Positions 35,131-44,575 of a stretch of DNA of 64,000 nucleotides are shown here, one piece after another. Below the pieces are notes generated by a model. The model made no database searches, was not told the origin of the DNA, and saw nothing but the letters and a program-made list of their open reading frames with translations. How positions within the stretch are numbered: the first letter of the stretch is position 1; each line of letters starts with the position of its first letter. The stretch covers positions 62,001 to 126,000 of the forward strand of contig CAZLZJ010000001.1 of NCBI GenBank assembly GCA_964563975.1. Reading direction: 5' to 3'. The stretch is from JAAYJR01 sp964563975 (GTDB taxonomy: Bacteria; Bacteroidota; Bacteroidia; Bacteroidales; Prolixibacteraceae). The position numbers were made by a program, and so were the translations under genes.

Positions 35131-36885
35131 ATGAAAAATCAAATCTTTAAATCTTTAGTGTTAGTTGTTTTAGCTACACTCTTCTTCCCGGGGTGTGCAG
35201 GATTGAAAAAAATGAAGAGAAATGCAAACCAGATTGAATTCAAAGTTACACCTGCTATACTCGAAACACATGCAGGAAATGTTGATATCTCCATAGATGG
35301 AAAATTTCCGGCAAAATATTTCAACAAAAAAGCTACTCTTACCGCAACTCCTGTTTTGAAGTACCAGGGACAGGAGGCAAAATTTGATCCGGTAACCTTA
35401 CAGGGAGAAAGAGTGCAGGCAAATAACAAAGTTATAAGCTACAGTGCAGGCGGTATGTTCAACTATAATGACAATATAGACTTTGCAGAAGCTATGAGAT
35501 TATCAGAGCTTTATGTAAATATGACTGCAAAAAAAGGAGCAGCAAGCTTAGATTTTGACCCGGTTAAAATTGCTGATGGCATAATTGCAACCAGCACAAT
35601 GGTTGCCAATTATCCCAAACCAATTCTTGGTGTACGCCGTGAAGTAAATAATACAGGCAAGTATGATCCGAATATTGATCCCTTCCAAAGGATAGTTCCC
35701 GATGAGGCGCTTGCTGATATTCACTACCTTATTAACAGGGCAAATATACGCAATGAAGAGATCACTGCCCAGGATGTGGTTAATTTCCTTAAATATACGG
35801 AAAAAGCACATAAAGAGGATAAAATCGATCTGAAAAATGTAGAAGTCTCAGCTTATGCATCACCCGACGGACCAATTGATTTCAATACTGAGCTGGCAGG
35901 AAAACGTAAAGACACCTCATCTGACTTTCTGGCAAACAAATTAAAAGAATTAGATGTTGATGTTAATTTAAGGACAAGATATACACCTGAAGACTGGGAT
36001 GGATTCAGGGAGCTGCTTGAAAAATCAAATATCCGGGATAAAGACCTCATTCTCAGAGTACTGTCAATGTACAGCGACCCTGAAGTAAGGGAGCGTGAAA
36101 TCAAAAACCTTTCTGAAGCATTTACAGCTCTTGCCGAAGAGATCCTTCCCAGGTTGCGTCGTGCCAAAATGACTACAAGCGTTGATCTGATAGGAAAATC
36201 GGATGAAGAGTTAATGGCTTTGGCTAAATCAGACCCTGCCTCGCTTAATCCCGCAGAACTACTGTATGCTGCAACACTTTTTGAAGACTTAAATGAACAG
36301 CTTGCAATCTATAACTCATTTATAAGAATATACCCCAATGACTGGCGCGGACCCAACAATGCAGGTTATGTACTCGTGCTGCAGCGTAAATATAACGATG
36401 CCAAATCACTGTTCGAGAAAGCAGAAAGACTGAAATCAGATGAACCAATTATCAAAAATAATCTTGGAGCCATTGCTTTATATGAAGATAATATTTCACA
36501 GGCAGAAACCCTTCTCGGAGCAGCTGCAGGCGCAGGTAAAGAGGTAGATTACAACCAGGGGCTGGTAAGTATCAAAAAAGGCGACTACGACCAGGCGGCC
36601 AGATATTTTGGAACATTCCAGGATACAAATTCAGCCTTGGCTAAAATCCTTGCCGGAAATAATAGCGGGGCATTGAGAGACCTCGAAGCTATTCAGCAAA
36701 CCGATTGCTTTATGAAAGAGTATCTGAAAGCCGTAATCGGTGCACGTACTGCCAAAGAAACATTATTGTTCGACAGCCTTAAAGAGGCCTGCAGTATAAA
36801 TCCTGACATGAAAGCAAAAGCAAGAACAGACCTTGAATTTGCCAAGTATTTCAGCAATCCCCGTTTCCAGGATCTGGTAAAATAA
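35131..36885 (+). CDS. TPR-containing lipoprotein conserved in Bacteroidota
   Basis: 584 residues. The signal peptide ends in a lipobox FFPGC with Cys22. The N-terminal half (to about residue 230) is beta-rich, with the recognisable segment ATPVLKYQGQEAKFDPVTLQ. The middle holds KNVEVSAYASPDGPIDFNTELAGKR, which resembles an OmpA-like peptidoglycan-associated module, and ILRVLSMYSDPEVREREIKN. The C-terminal part (about 380-584) contains TPR repeats (WRGPNNAGYVLVLQRKYNDA, NNLGAIALYEDNISQAE, NQGLVSIKKGDYDQAARYFG). I recall close homologues throughout the Bacteroidales, abundant in the outer membrane but of unsettled function. It is monocistronic, between its own promoter and a strong terminator. 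Confidence 0.85.
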   Translation: MKNQIFKSLVLVVLATLFFPGCAGLKKMKRNANQIEFKVTPAILETHAGNVDISIDGKFPAKYFNKKATLTATPVLKYQGQEAKFDPVTLQGERVQANNKVISYSAGGMFNYNDNIDFAEAMRLSELYVNMTAKKGAASLDFDPVKIADGIIATSTMVANYPKPILGVRREVNNTGKYDPNIDPFQRIVPDEALADIHYLINRANIRNEEITAQDVVNFLKYTEKAHKEDKIDLKNVEVSAYASPDGPIDFNTELAGKRKDTSSDFLANKLKELDVDVNLRTRYTPEDWDGFRELLEKSNIRDKDLILRVLSMYSDPEVREREIKNLSEAFTALAEEILPRLRRAKMTTSVDLIGKSDEELMALAKSDPASLNPAELLYAATLFEDLNEQLAIYNSFIRIYPNDWRGPNNAGYVLVLQRKYNDAKSLFEKAERLKSDEPIIKNNLGAIALYEDNISQAETLLGAAAGAGKEVDYNQGLVSIKKGDYDQAARYFGTFQDTNSALAKILAGNNSGALRDLEAIQQTDCFMKEYLKAVIGARTAKETLLFDSLKEACSINPDMKAKARTDLEFAKYFSNPRFQDLVK

Positions 36886-36901
36886 TTAATTCTCTTATAA
36901 T

Positions 36902-36934
36902 AAAAAAAGGCAATTAAATAATTGCCTTTTTTTT
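36902..36934. terminator. Bidirectional intrinsic terminator after the TPR lipoprotein gene
   Basis: A long near-perfect palindrome: A-run, GGCAATTA, short loop, TAATTGCC, T-run. The stem is flanked by seven As on the left and eight Ts on the right. It lies 16 bp after the stop codon. Confidence 0.9.
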
Positions 36935-36955
36935 ATTTAAACATGACAGTCAGTT

Positions 36956-38326
36956 ATGCAAACAATAGACAACTATATCAATAAAAACAGCAAACGGTTT
37001 TTAGATGAATTATTTGGATTATTGCGTATTCCGTCGGTGAGTTCCGTAAAAAGCCATAAAAAGGATATGTACAGGGCTGCCGAATATTGGAAAGAACTAC
37101 TGCTTAGCTCAGGAGCTGATAAAGCAGAAATTTTTGAAACAGAAGGTAATCCGGTTACTTATGCTGAAAAAATAATAGACCCCCGGCTGCCAACAGTTCT
37201 GGTATACTCACATCTGGATGTTATGCCCGCCGACCCGATAGAAAAATGGAAATCAGACCCTTTTGAACCGGTAATCCGTGATGGTAAAATCTGGGGACGC
37301 GGTGCCGACGATGACAAAGGCCAGGGTATGATACATGCAAAGGCACTTGAGCTGATGGTTAATACAGGCACACTGCCCTGTAATGTAAAATTCATGACCG
37401 AAGGAGAAGAGGAGATAGGTTCTCCAAGCTTGGGAAAATGGTGCAGTGACCATAAAGATATGCTTAAAGCAGATATTATATTGGTTTCCGACACCTCGCT
37501 CCTTTCTGAAAAAATCCCGGCAATTACTGTTGGACTAAGGGGCCTGGCATACTGGCAGGCAGAGATCACAGGTCCTGACTATGACCTGCACTCGGGAGTT
37601 TTCGGAGGTGCGGTAGCAAATCCAATAAATGTACTTTGTTCAATGATTGCCCAAATGACAGATGAACAGGGGAAAATTACAATTCCGGGATTTTATGATG
37701 ATGTTCTTGAAGTGCCCCCCGAAGAACGTAAGCTTTTAGATATGGCACCATTTGACGAAAAAGAGTATATGGAAGCTATCGGCGTTGAGGAGCTTACCGG
37801 GGAAGCCGGTTATACAACACTTGAAAGAACCGGGATAAGACCCTCTTTTGATATTTGTGGAATTTGGGGAGGATACACAGGTGAAGGATCTAAAACAGTC
37901 CTGCCTTCGAAAGCATATGCAAAAATTTCAACAAGACTGGTTCCAAATCAGGATCACAAAAAGATCAGTGAACTATTCATAAAACATTTTAAAAAAATAG
38001 CTCCAAAATCTGTAAAAGTAGAGATAACTCCCATGCATGGCGGGCAGGGTTATGTATGTCCGATAGATATTCCTGCCTATAAAGCTGCAGAAAAAGCATA
38101 TACTGATGTCTACGGCATTAAGCCCGTACCTGTCAGAACCGGTGGAAGTATTCCGATTATTCCGGTATTTGAAGAGATCCTTGGGATTAAATCAATCCTG
38201 ATGGGATTTGGCCTTGAATCTGATGCAATCCACTCACCTAATGAGAATTTTCCGGTTGAACAGTTTTTTAAAGGTATTAAAACAGTCCCATTATTTTACA
38301 AATATTTTGCAGAAAGCTATAAGTGA
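36956..38326 (+). CDS. M20-family metallodipeptidase (CNDP-like)
   Basis: 456 residues, cytosolic. The di-zinc site is complete: YSHLDVMP (His/Asp), [12 protein letters not shown] (bridging Asp), TEGEEEIGS (catalytic Glu and ligand Glu), VSDTS (Asp) and DAIHSPNE (His). The dimerisation/lid domain occupies about residues 200-370. Length and the DDDKG motif match dipeptidases of the CNDP/DapE-like M20 branch. The likely function is hydrolysis of small peptides. It ends 7 bp before the M23 lipoprotein start, suggesting co-transcription. Confidence 0.93.
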   Translation: MQTIDNYINKNSKRFLDELFGLLRIPSVSSVKSHKKDMYRAAEYWKELLLSSGADKAEIFETEGNPVTYAEKIIDPRLPTVLVYSHLDVMPADPIEKWKSDPFEPVIRDGKIWGRGADDDKGQGMIHAKALELMVNTGTLPCNVKFMTEGEEEIGSPSLGKWCSDHKDMLKADIILVSDTSLLSEKIPAITVGLRGLAYWQAEITGPDYDLHSGVFGGAVANPINVLCSMIAQMTDEQGKITIPGFYDDVLEVPPEERKLLDMAPFDEKEYMEAIGVEELTGEAGYTTLERTGIRPSFDICGIWGGYTGEGSKTVLPSKAYAKISTRLVPNQDHKKISELFIKHFKKIAPKSVKVEITPMHGGQGYVCPIDIPAYKAAEKAYTDVYGIKPVPVRTGGSIPIIPVFEEILGIKSILMGFGLESDAIHSPNENFPVEQFFKGIKTVPLFYKYFAESYK

Positions 38327-38333
38327 AAAGCTT

Positions 38334-39617
38334 ATGACAAATAATATTAAATTTCTAACCTCAATAGCCGGTCTTCTCCCGATAATACTTATTATTTTCT
38401 CATGTAATATTAAAGGGAGCAAAAAAGGCAATCAGTCATTAAACGACTCTCTTTTAATTTCTGAGCCTGTATTAATGTATGGGCTGCCGGTAGATTCATT
38501 TATAATCAGCAATGGCAAAATAGAGCCAAATCAGCATTTAAGCAGCCTTTTGGGAAGTTTTGGCGTAGGCCTGGGTACTATTGATCAAATAGCAAAAAGC
38601 TGCATAAATATTTTCGATGTCCGTAAAATCAGAAGCGGTCAAAACTATTGCATTTTTCACAGGTTAGATTCAACAAAAGCTCCCTATTATTTTATATATG
38701 AAAACTCGGTTACTGACTATTATGTATTTGAACTGTTCGACTCCCTAAAAGTTTACCGTGGTGAAAAAGAGGTGCAAATCCGCCAGACAACAGCAACAGG
38801 CGAAATTGAAACCTCATTGTGGAATACAATGATGGACAACAATCTAAGTCCGATGCTTGCACTAAAGCTGAATGATATTTTTGCCTGGACAATAGATTTT
38901 TTTGCAATACAACGTGGCGACCGTTTCAGAGTAATTTACGATGAGCAGTATGTCGATTCCTCATTCGTAGGTATTGGCGACATCTATGCAGTTCAGTTTG
39001 ACCACTATGGTGAAGCTAATTATGCATTCCGGTTTTATCAGGATAATCGTTACGATTACTTTGACGAAAATGGAGTAAGCCTCCGGAAAGCCTTTCTTAA
39101 AGCACCTTTAGACTTTTACAGGATATCTTCAAAATTTTCATATAGCAGAATGCATCCTGTTCTGAGGATCAGACGGCCCCATTTAGGTGTGGATTATGCC
39201 GCTCCAAAGGGAACTCCCGTAATGAGTATCGGAGATGGTGTTGTAACGGAACGTTCCTTTCAAAAAGGCGGTGGTGGAAATTATGTAAAAATAAAACATA
39301 ACTCTGTTTACTCAACTCTCTATATGCATCTGTCGGGATTTGGCAAAGGAGTTACTCCGGGAGCACGGGTTAAACAGAAGCAGGTAATAGGCTTTGTGGG
39401 TGCCACAGGCCTTGCCACAGGACCGCACCTTGATTTCAGGGTTTTTAAAAATGGAAAACCGGTTGACCCGTTAAAAGTTGAAGCACCTCCCGTCGAACCT
39501 GTAAAACAAGAGAGCCTTCCGGTTTTTAATATACTAAAAGATTCACTGATGGCTGAGTTGCATCAAATCAACTGGCACCGGATATTTGCTGCTACTGAAA
39601 ACAGTAACCGGAATTAA
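38334..39617 (+). CDS. M23-family peptidoglycan endopeptidase-like lipoprotein
   Basis: 427 residues from the ATG at 38334; an upstream in-frame extension overlaps the dipeptidase gene. A hydrophobic N-terminus ends in a lipobox with Cys24 (LIIFSC). A long N-terminal domain precedes a LysM-free M23 (LytM) domain: RMHPVLRIRRPHLGVDYAAP (HxxxD zinc ligands), YSTLYMHLSGF, and GPHLDFRVFKNGKPVDPL. In textbook M23 enzymes the last motif is HxH; here the second His is Asp, a form I recall in other Bacteroidota paralogues. The role is probably cell-wall remodelling at the inner face of the outer membrane; loss of full activity cannot be excluded. Confidence 0.9.
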   Translation: MTNNIKFLTSIAGLLPIILIIFSCNIKGSKKGNQSLNDSLLISEPVLMYGLPVDSFIISNGKIEPNQHLSSLLGSFGVGLGTIDQIAKSCINIFDVRKIRSGQNYCIFHRLDSTKAPYYFIYENSVTDYYVFELFDSLKVYRGEKEVQIRQTTATGEIETSLWNTMMDNNLSPMLALKLNDIFAWTIDFFAIQRGDRFRVIYDEQYVDSSFVGIGDIYAVQFDHYGEANYAFRFYQDNRYDYFDENGVSLRKAFLKAPLDFYRISSKFSYSRMHPVLRIRRPHLGVDYAAPKGTPVMSIGDGVVTERSFQKGGGGNYVKIKHNSVYSTLYMHLSGFGKGVTPGARVKQKQVIGFVGATGLATGPHLDFRVFKNGKPVDPLKVEAPPVEPVKQESLPVFNILKDSLMAELHQINWHRIFAATENSNRN

Positions 39618-39642
39618 ATTTGAAAATTGGCACTACTACCGG

Positions 39643-40512
39643 TTATTTTATAAGTGCTTTCAGCCGTTCAGCTATTTCAGACGGCTCACCGGCCACGGAA
39701 ACACCTGCCTCCCTGAATGCTTTTATTTTTTCTGATGCAGTCCCGGAGCCACTGGAAATTATGGCGCCGGCATGCCCCATACGTCTATCCTGTGGAGCTG
39801 TCTGCCCGGCTATAAAAGCAACAACAGGTTTGTGAATTCCGGTTTTAATAAGCTGCGCAGCCTGCTCTTCGGCATCACCCCCTATTTCGCCGATCAATAC
39901 AATCGAATCTGTTTCCTGATCATTTTCAAACATTTCAAGTAACTCATTAAAATTGAGTCCGGAAACAGGGTCCCCTCCTATTCCGATACAAGTTGATTGT
40001 CCCAGCCCCGACTCAGAAAGAAGATTGACAATCTCATATGTAAGTGTTCCCGATCTGGAAATTACCCCGGTAGTCCCCCTTTTAAAAATATTGCCGGGCA
40101 TTATACCTGCAAGAGACTCACCGGGAGTGATTAACCCCGGACAATTAGCACCAACCAACTTGGTACCATTCCTTTTTATCAAACTGAGAACCCTGATCAT
40201 ATCCCGAACCGGAATGCCTTCTGTAATACATACGATAAGATCTATGCCTGCAAAGCTGGCCTCCAGTATGGCATCCCCTGCAAAAGGGGCAGGAACAAAA
40301 ATCACAGATATACCGGCCCCGGTATTTTCAACGGCCTCTTTCATAGTATTGAAAACCGGTACCCCCTCAACCAGCATCCCCCCTTTTCCCGGAGACACTC
40401 CTCCTGCCACGCAGGTCCCATACTCTTTCATTTTAGCAGTATGAAATGCACCATCACGGCCGGTTATTCCCTGTATTAATACTTTACTGCTCTTATTGAT
40501 CAAAATACTCAT
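39643..40512 (-). CDS. sucD: Succinate-CoA ligase subunit alpha
   Basis: 289 residues, normal length. CoA-binding Rossmann domain ([18 protein letters not shown]), [20 protein letters not shown], and the phospho-histidine site [20 protein letters not shown]. It catalyses succinyl-CoA + NDP + Pi to succinate + NTP + CoA in the TCA cycle or fermentation. It starts 4 bp after the sucC stop, so the two are translated together. Confidence 0.97.
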   Translation of the reverse strand: MSILINKSSKVLIQGITGRDGAFHTAKMKEYGTCVAGGVSPGKGGMLVEGVPVFNTMKEAVENTGAGISVIFVPAPFAGDAILEASFAGIDLIVCITEGIPVRDMIRVLSLIKRNGTKLVGANCPGLITPGESLAGIMPGNIFKRGTTGVISRSGTLTYEIVNLLSESGLGQSTCIGIGGDPVSGLNFNELLEMFENDQETDSIVLIGEIGGDAEEQAAQLIKTGIHKPVVAFIAGQTAPQDRRMGHAGAIISSGSGTASEKIKAFREAGVSVAGEPSEIAERLKALIK

Positions 40513-40516
40513 TATC

Positions 40517-41659
40517 TTACAATTTTTTACTCAGTTCTATTGCCCTTTTAGCAGCTTTACTCATTGATGTGACCGGATGAAGGCCAAAATTACTGATTAT
40601 CTTTAAACCTTCTAAAGCATTAGTCCCTGATAAACGGACAACAACAGGTATTTTTGTCTGAACTTTTTTTAATGCGGTAACCAATCCTGCAGCAACATCG
40701 TCACATCGTGTTATTCCTCCAAAAATATTTATCAAAACTGCCTTTACATCTTTATCACGAATAAGAATATCCATGGCATCAACAACTTTTTGAGGGTTGG
40801 ATGAGCCTCCGATATCCAAAAAATTTGCAGGCTCACCTCCATAAAGTTTAATCATATCCATTGTTGCCATAGCAAGGCCTGCTCCATTTACCATACAACC
40901 GATAGTGCCGCTTAACTTAATGTAAGACAAACCTTTCTCTTCAGCTTCTATCTCCGGGGTTTCATCTGCCGTTAATTCACGCATCTTTAAAATATCAGGC
41001 TGACGGTATAGCGCATTATCGTCAAAATTCATTTTACCGTCAACAGCAACCAATTTATTATCAAAGGTAAGAACTAAAGGATTTATTTCAGCCAGCGTGG
41101 CATCTGTTTCTGTATAGAGGCGGTAAAGTGCTGATAAAATTGCTGCACCCTGCCTTAATAATCCGGGGTCGCTGAAAAGTTGCAAAGCTGCATCCCTGGC
41201 CTGCCAATCCATTAATCCAATTACCGGATCAACAGGCATCCGGAATATTTTTGAGGGGGAACGTGCGGCCACCTCTTCAATGTCAACACCCCCTTCAGTG
41301 CTAACCATAAGAACTACGGATCTGGTATTACGATCATTAATAAGCCCTGCATAATACTCTTTTTTAATATCAACAGCCTCAGCGATCAATATTTTTTTTA
41401 CGATATAACCCCTGATGTTCATCCCTAATATCTGACCGGCTGCCTCCATGGCCGCAGCTTTCCCGGCAACAACCTTAATGCCGCCTGCCTTTCCTCTTCC
41501 GCCTGAATATACCTGTGCTTTTACAACTCTTAATTTATCGTCATCCGGAATTTTTTCCTCAACCTCTCCGGCAGACCTGCATAAAATCCCGCCGGTCACC
41601 GGAATACCATATCTTTTAAAAAGCCCTGTAGCTTGATATTCAAAAATATTCACTTTCAA
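40517..41659 (-). CDS. sucC: Succinate-CoA ligase (ADP/GDP-forming) subunit beta
   Basis: 380 residues. An ATP-grasp domain ([16 protein letters not shown] at the start, [28 protein letters not shown] metal site) and a ligase-CoA domain with [32 protein letters not shown] and [15 protein letters not shown]. It is the upstream gene of the sucCD pair. Nucleotide preference cannot be decided from motifs alone. Confidence 0.97.
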   Translation of the reverse strand: MKVNIFEYQATGLFKRYGIPVTGGILCRSAGEVEEKIPDDDKLRVVKAQVYSGGRGKAGGIKVVAGKAAAMEAAGQILGMNIRGYIVKKILIAEAVDIKKEYYAGLINDRNTRSVVLMVSTEGGVDIEEVAARSPSKIFRMPVDPVIGLMDWQARDAALQLFSDPGLLRQGAAILSALYRLYTETDATLAEINPLVLTFDNKLVAVDGKMNFDDNALYRQPDILKMRELTADETPEIEAEEKGLSYIKLSGTIGCMVNGAGLAMATMDMIKLYGGEPANFLDIGGSSNPQKVVDAMDILIRDKDVKAVLINIFGGITRCDDVAAGLVTALKKVQTKIPVVVRLSGTNALEGLKIISNFGLHPVTSMSKAAKRAIELSKKL

Positions 41660-41689
41660 AAAAATTATGTAATTTATACAAAGTACTGA

Positions 41690-41707
41690 GAATCAATCTC
41701 CATTGAT
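41690..41707. promoter_or_regulatory. Perfect 7-bp inverted repeat upstream of sucC, possible operator
   Basis: AATCAAT, 4-base spacer, ATTGATT, located 31-48 bp upstream of the sucC ATG, in a 244-bp divergent spacer. The symmetry fits a dimeric regulator site, but no regulator gene is nearby. Confidence 0.3.
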
Positions 41708-41855
41708 TAAAGCATCAATAAAAACTTTTAAAAATATCAAACATTTATTAATAATATACATTGGCAGAACCTTTTTTAAAATATTAACACTCATTACATC
41801 AACGGTGTAGGCATATAATTAATCTTAAACCTTCAGCCATTGAAAGCTTTATTAG

Positions 41856-41885
41856 TTGATAGCTTATTAATTTAATGTATTTTTA
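41856..41885 (+). promoter_or_regulatory. Possible promoter of the KdsD-like gene
   Basis: TTG (41856-41858), a 19-base spacer and TATTTTTA (41878-41885) match the Bacteroidota pattern except for the final A. The leader would be very short (about 12 bases). Confidence 0.35.
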
Positions 41886-41903
41886 CACAACAATTATGCA
41901 CTT

Positions 41904-42515
41904 ATGGAAGAGTTGATATTAAAGGTTATTCAACAGGAGGCTGAAGCCATTAAGAAGATACCTGTATCCGGTGATTTTAAAAAAGCAACTGAGTTAATTT
42001 TCAACAGGGTGCACCTCAATAAAGGAAAACTGATAGCAAGCGGAATGGGCAAAGCAGGCCAGATAGCCCTTAATATCGCAACCACATTCAGCTCTACCGG
42101 AACCCCTGCCGTATTTCTGCATCCCAGTGATTCGCAGCATGGTGATCTGGGGGTAATACAAGAAAATGACCTGCTGCTGCTAATCTCAAATTCCGGAAAA
42201 ACAAGGGAGATACTTGAATTGGTTGACTTGGCTAAAAATTTATATAACGACCTGCCCCTGATAGTCATTTCAGGTAATCCTGAAAGTACCCTCACCAAAG
42301 TTGCCGATGCCTTTATCTTCACAGGCAACCCCGGCGAAGTTTGTCCCCTTGGACTGACGCCCACTACATCTACAACCGTAATGACTGTGATAGGCGATGC
42401 GTTGGTTGTTGCAATGATGGTTAAAATCGGATTCACCTGCCGGGACTATTCAAAAAGGCACCATGGAGGATACCTTGGAGATAAATCAAGGCAGCAGATA
42501 AGAAACATTCATTAA
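41904..42515 (+). CDS. SIS-domain sugar-phosphate isomerase, KdsD/KpsF/GutQ type without CBS domains
   Basis: 203 residues. SIS motifs KLIASGMGKAGQIALNIATTFSSTGTPAVFLHPSDSQHGDLG (residue region 40-80; read as separate short motifs ASGMGKAG and HPSDSQHGDLG) and LLISNSGKT match arabinose-5-phosphate isomerase, as does CPLGLTPTTSTTVMTVIGDAL. Full-length KdsD carries a tandem CBS pair, to about 320 residues; here the protein ends soon after the SIS domain (KRHHGGYLGDKSRQQ). Single-domain versions exist and are catalytic. It would supply D-arabinose 5-phosphate for Kdo of lipid A core. The next gene starts 1 bp after the stop. Confidence 0.88.
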   Translation: MEELILKVIQQEAEAIKKIPVSGDFKKATELIFNRVHLNKGKLIASGMGKAGQIALNIATTFSSTGTPAVFLHPSDSQHGDLGVIQENDLLLLISNSGKTREILELVDLAKNLYNDLPLIVISGNPESTLTKVADAFIFTGNPGEVCPLGLTPTTSTTVMTVIGDALVVAMMVKIGFTCRDYSKRHHGGYLGDKSRQQIRNIH

Positions 42516-42516
42516 T

Positions 42517-43059
42517 ATGAGAGTAACAAAAAAAAACAGTGTAGGACTCATTGTTGATATTCAGGAAAGATTGTTCCCTGTTATGTGGGAAAGTAAAAGA
42601 TTGCTTAAAAATTGTACCATCCTGATTAAGGGTCTTACGGCATTAGGAATACCTCTTATTGTCACACAACAATATACCAAAGGTTTAGGCAAAACAATAT
42701 CTGAAATTCAATCAATCCTGCCCGATGGGGACTATTTTGAAAAACGCGAATTCAGTTGTTGTGATCAGCCGGACATAATTGATAAGCTAAATGAGATTAA
42801 GGCTGAAAATATCATTATTTGCGGTATTGAAGCACATATTTGTGTTCAGCAAACAGCAACCGGCCTAAAAGATGCCGGGTTCATTCCAATAGTTGTCATG
42901 GACTCTGTTTCATCCAGGAAACCTGAAAGCGTAGAGCTGGCCAAAGAAAGATTTAGGTTTGAAAATATTATGATGACTTCGGCTGAATCAATCCTGTTTG
43001 AGCTGACAAGATCTTCGGCTTTGCCGGAGTTTAAAATAATATCATCTCTTGTAAAGTAG
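42517..43059 (+). CDS. Isochorismatase-family (cysteine) hydrolase
   Basis: 180 residues. The Asp-Lys-Cys triad is visible: LIVDIQERL (Asp14), FEKREFSC (Lys), and GIEAHICVQQTATGL (Cys). The GIEAHVCV-type motif is of the YcaC/ISOC1 branch rather than nicotinamidase, for which a metal-binding DxHxxxH would be expected and is absent. The substrate is unknown. It lies directly after the KdsD-like gene, 1 bp away. Confidence 0.9.
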   Translation: MRVTKKNSVGLIVDIQERLFPVMWESKRLLKNCTILIKGLTALGIPLIVTQQYTKGLGKTISEIQSILPDGDYFEKREFSCCDQPDIIDKLNEIKAENIIICGIEAHICVQQTATGLKDAGFIPIVVMDSVSSRKPESVELAKERFRFENIMMTSAESILFELTRSSALPEFKIISSLVK

Positions 43060-43131
43060 CCTGAAAAAACCTTTTAATAAAAAGTGATTAAATTGAAAAG
43101 TGATTTTTTAAAGTATAAAAAGCAGTAACCT

Positions 43132-44538
43132 ATGAGCGGATTTTTTGGATCTATTGGAAAAACTGACTCTGTTTCAAATGTCTTTTACGGAACGGACTAC
43201 CATTCGCATCTGGGCACAAAAAGAGCAGGATTGGCATATTTCAATCCTAAAGATGGTTTCCAGCGTGCCATACATAGCCTTGAAGACGGATATTTCAGGA
43301 CAAAATTCGAAAACGATCTTGTAAGCTTCACCGGCAACAGCGGAATAGGAGTTATAAGCGACACCGAAGCACAACCTATAGTTGCAAATTCCCACTTAGG
43401 TAAATTTGCAATCGTAACAGTAAGCAAGATAGCAAATGCCGAAGAGTTAGAAAGCTCCTTTCTTAATAATCACAGAACTTTTTCTGAAACAAGCCAAGGC
43501 AGTGTAAACCCAACGGAACTTGTTGCAATGCTGATTGCAAACGGTCAAAATTTTGTTGATGGGATTGAAAATACATTCAAAAATATCAAAGGATCATGTT
43601 CAATGCTGATACTGACAGAAAAAGAAATAATTGCCGCACGTGATAAGCTTGGACGTACACCGGTAATAATTGGTAAAAATTTAAATGGGCTGGCAGTAGC
43701 CTCAGAATCCTGTGCTTTTGCCAATCTGGGTTTTGAAATTGAAAAGTTTTTAGGGCCCGGCGAAATAGTGCGAATCACTGCCGACGGCTACGAACAGATC
43801 AAAAAGCCGTTAAATAAAATGCAGGTATGTGCCTTTCTATGGGTCTATTACGGCTATCCCCCATCATATTACGAAAATATCAATGTTGACGAAACCCGGT
43901 ATAGATGCGGCGCCGCATTAGCCAGAAAAGACAATATTGAAGCAGACTTTGTTGCAGGAATACCTGACTCCGGGCTGGGACATGCAATTGGGTACACCAA
44001 TGAGCGCAATATTCCCTTTATGCGGCCATATGCAAAATATACGCCTACATGGCCACGAAGTTTTATGCCCCAAAACCAGGTAGCCAGAAAATTGGTAGCC
44101 AAAATGAAGCTGATACCAAACCCGGCAATAATAAGGGGGAAAAGAGGAATCTTTTTAGATGATTCAATTGTAAGGGGCACCCAGCTTAAAGATAATACCC
44201 GCGATCTTTATACTAAGGGAATTAAAGAGGTTCATATGCGTATTGCATGCCCTCCTTTAACTTACCCCTGTAAATTTTTAAATTTTTCGCGATCAAAAAA
44301 GTCTATCGAACTGGCTACCAGAAAGGCTATTGCCCAGTTAGAAGGCAACGAGGATGTAAATATTAAAAAGTACTCAACCACAGATTCTGAAGAGTGCAAA
44401 GCAATGATAGAGAGAATCCGTAAAAACCTGGGACTTACAACACTCCAGTATCAAAGCCTTGACGATCTGGTAAAGGCAATCGGACTGCCTAAGGAGAGTC
44501 TTTGCACACACTGCTGGGATGGAAGCAGTTACTTTTAA
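43132..44538 (+). CDS. PurF-like amidophosphoribosyltransferase homologue lacking the N-terminal cysteine
   Basis: 468 residues. Class-II glutamine amidotransferase N-domain followed by a type I phosphoribosyltransferase domain with the PRPP loop GIFLDDSIVRGTQ. C-terminal cysteines (CAFLWVYYG, IACPPL, LCTHC) match the Fe-S ligands of Bacillus-type PurF. The N-terminus reads MSGFFGSIG: the position after Met that is the glutaminase nucleophile Cys in PurF (MCGI...) is Ser. I recall Bacteroides homologues that start MGGIFG, so the absence is characteristic of this branch. Without Cys it should not use glutamine; it may use ammonia or be a different PRPP-dependent enzyme. A canonical PurF is expected elsewhere in the genome. 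Confidence 0.88.
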   Translation: MSGFFGSIGKTDSVSNVFYGTDYHSHLGTKRAGLAYFNPKDGFQRAIHSLEDGYFRTKFENDLVSFTGNSGIGVISDTEAQPIVANSHLGKFAIVTVSKIANAEELESSFLNNHRTFSETSQGSVNPTELVAMLIANGQNFVDGIENTFKNIKGSCSMLILTEKEIIAARDKLGRTPVIIGKNLNGLAVASESCAFANLGFEIEKFLGPGEIVRITADGYEQIKKPLNKMQVCAFLWVYYGYPPSYYENINVDETRYRCGAALARKDNIEADFVAGIPDSGLGHAIGYTNERNIPFMRPYAKYTPTWPRSFMPQNQVARKLVAKMKLIPNPAIIRGKRGIFLDDSIVRGTQLKDNTRDLYTKGIKEVHMRIACPPLTYPCKFLNFSRSKKSIELATRKAIAQLEGNEDVNIKKYSTTDSEECKAMIERIRKNLGLTTLQYQSLDDLVKAIGLPKESLCTHCWDGSSYF

Positions 44539-44575
44539 AATAAATATTTCTTAGCTAACTAATATCTTATTCCCG

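Noticed and set aside
37159..37569. A 136-codon frame antisense to the M20 dipeptidase gene
   Set aside because: Fully contained opposite a gene with all M20 catalytic residues; no independent support.
41930..42436. A 168-codon frame antisense to the KdsD-like gene
   Set aside because: It lies entirely opposite a gene with clear SIS motifs and has no recognisable domain; it is a shadow of the real frame.
41904..42515. Truncation of a KpsF/KdsD gene by mutation (missing CBS domains)
   Set aside because: The protein ends naturally after the SIS domain with a proper stop and the next gene follows 1 bp later; no CBS remnant is visible downstream, so it is a genuine short form.
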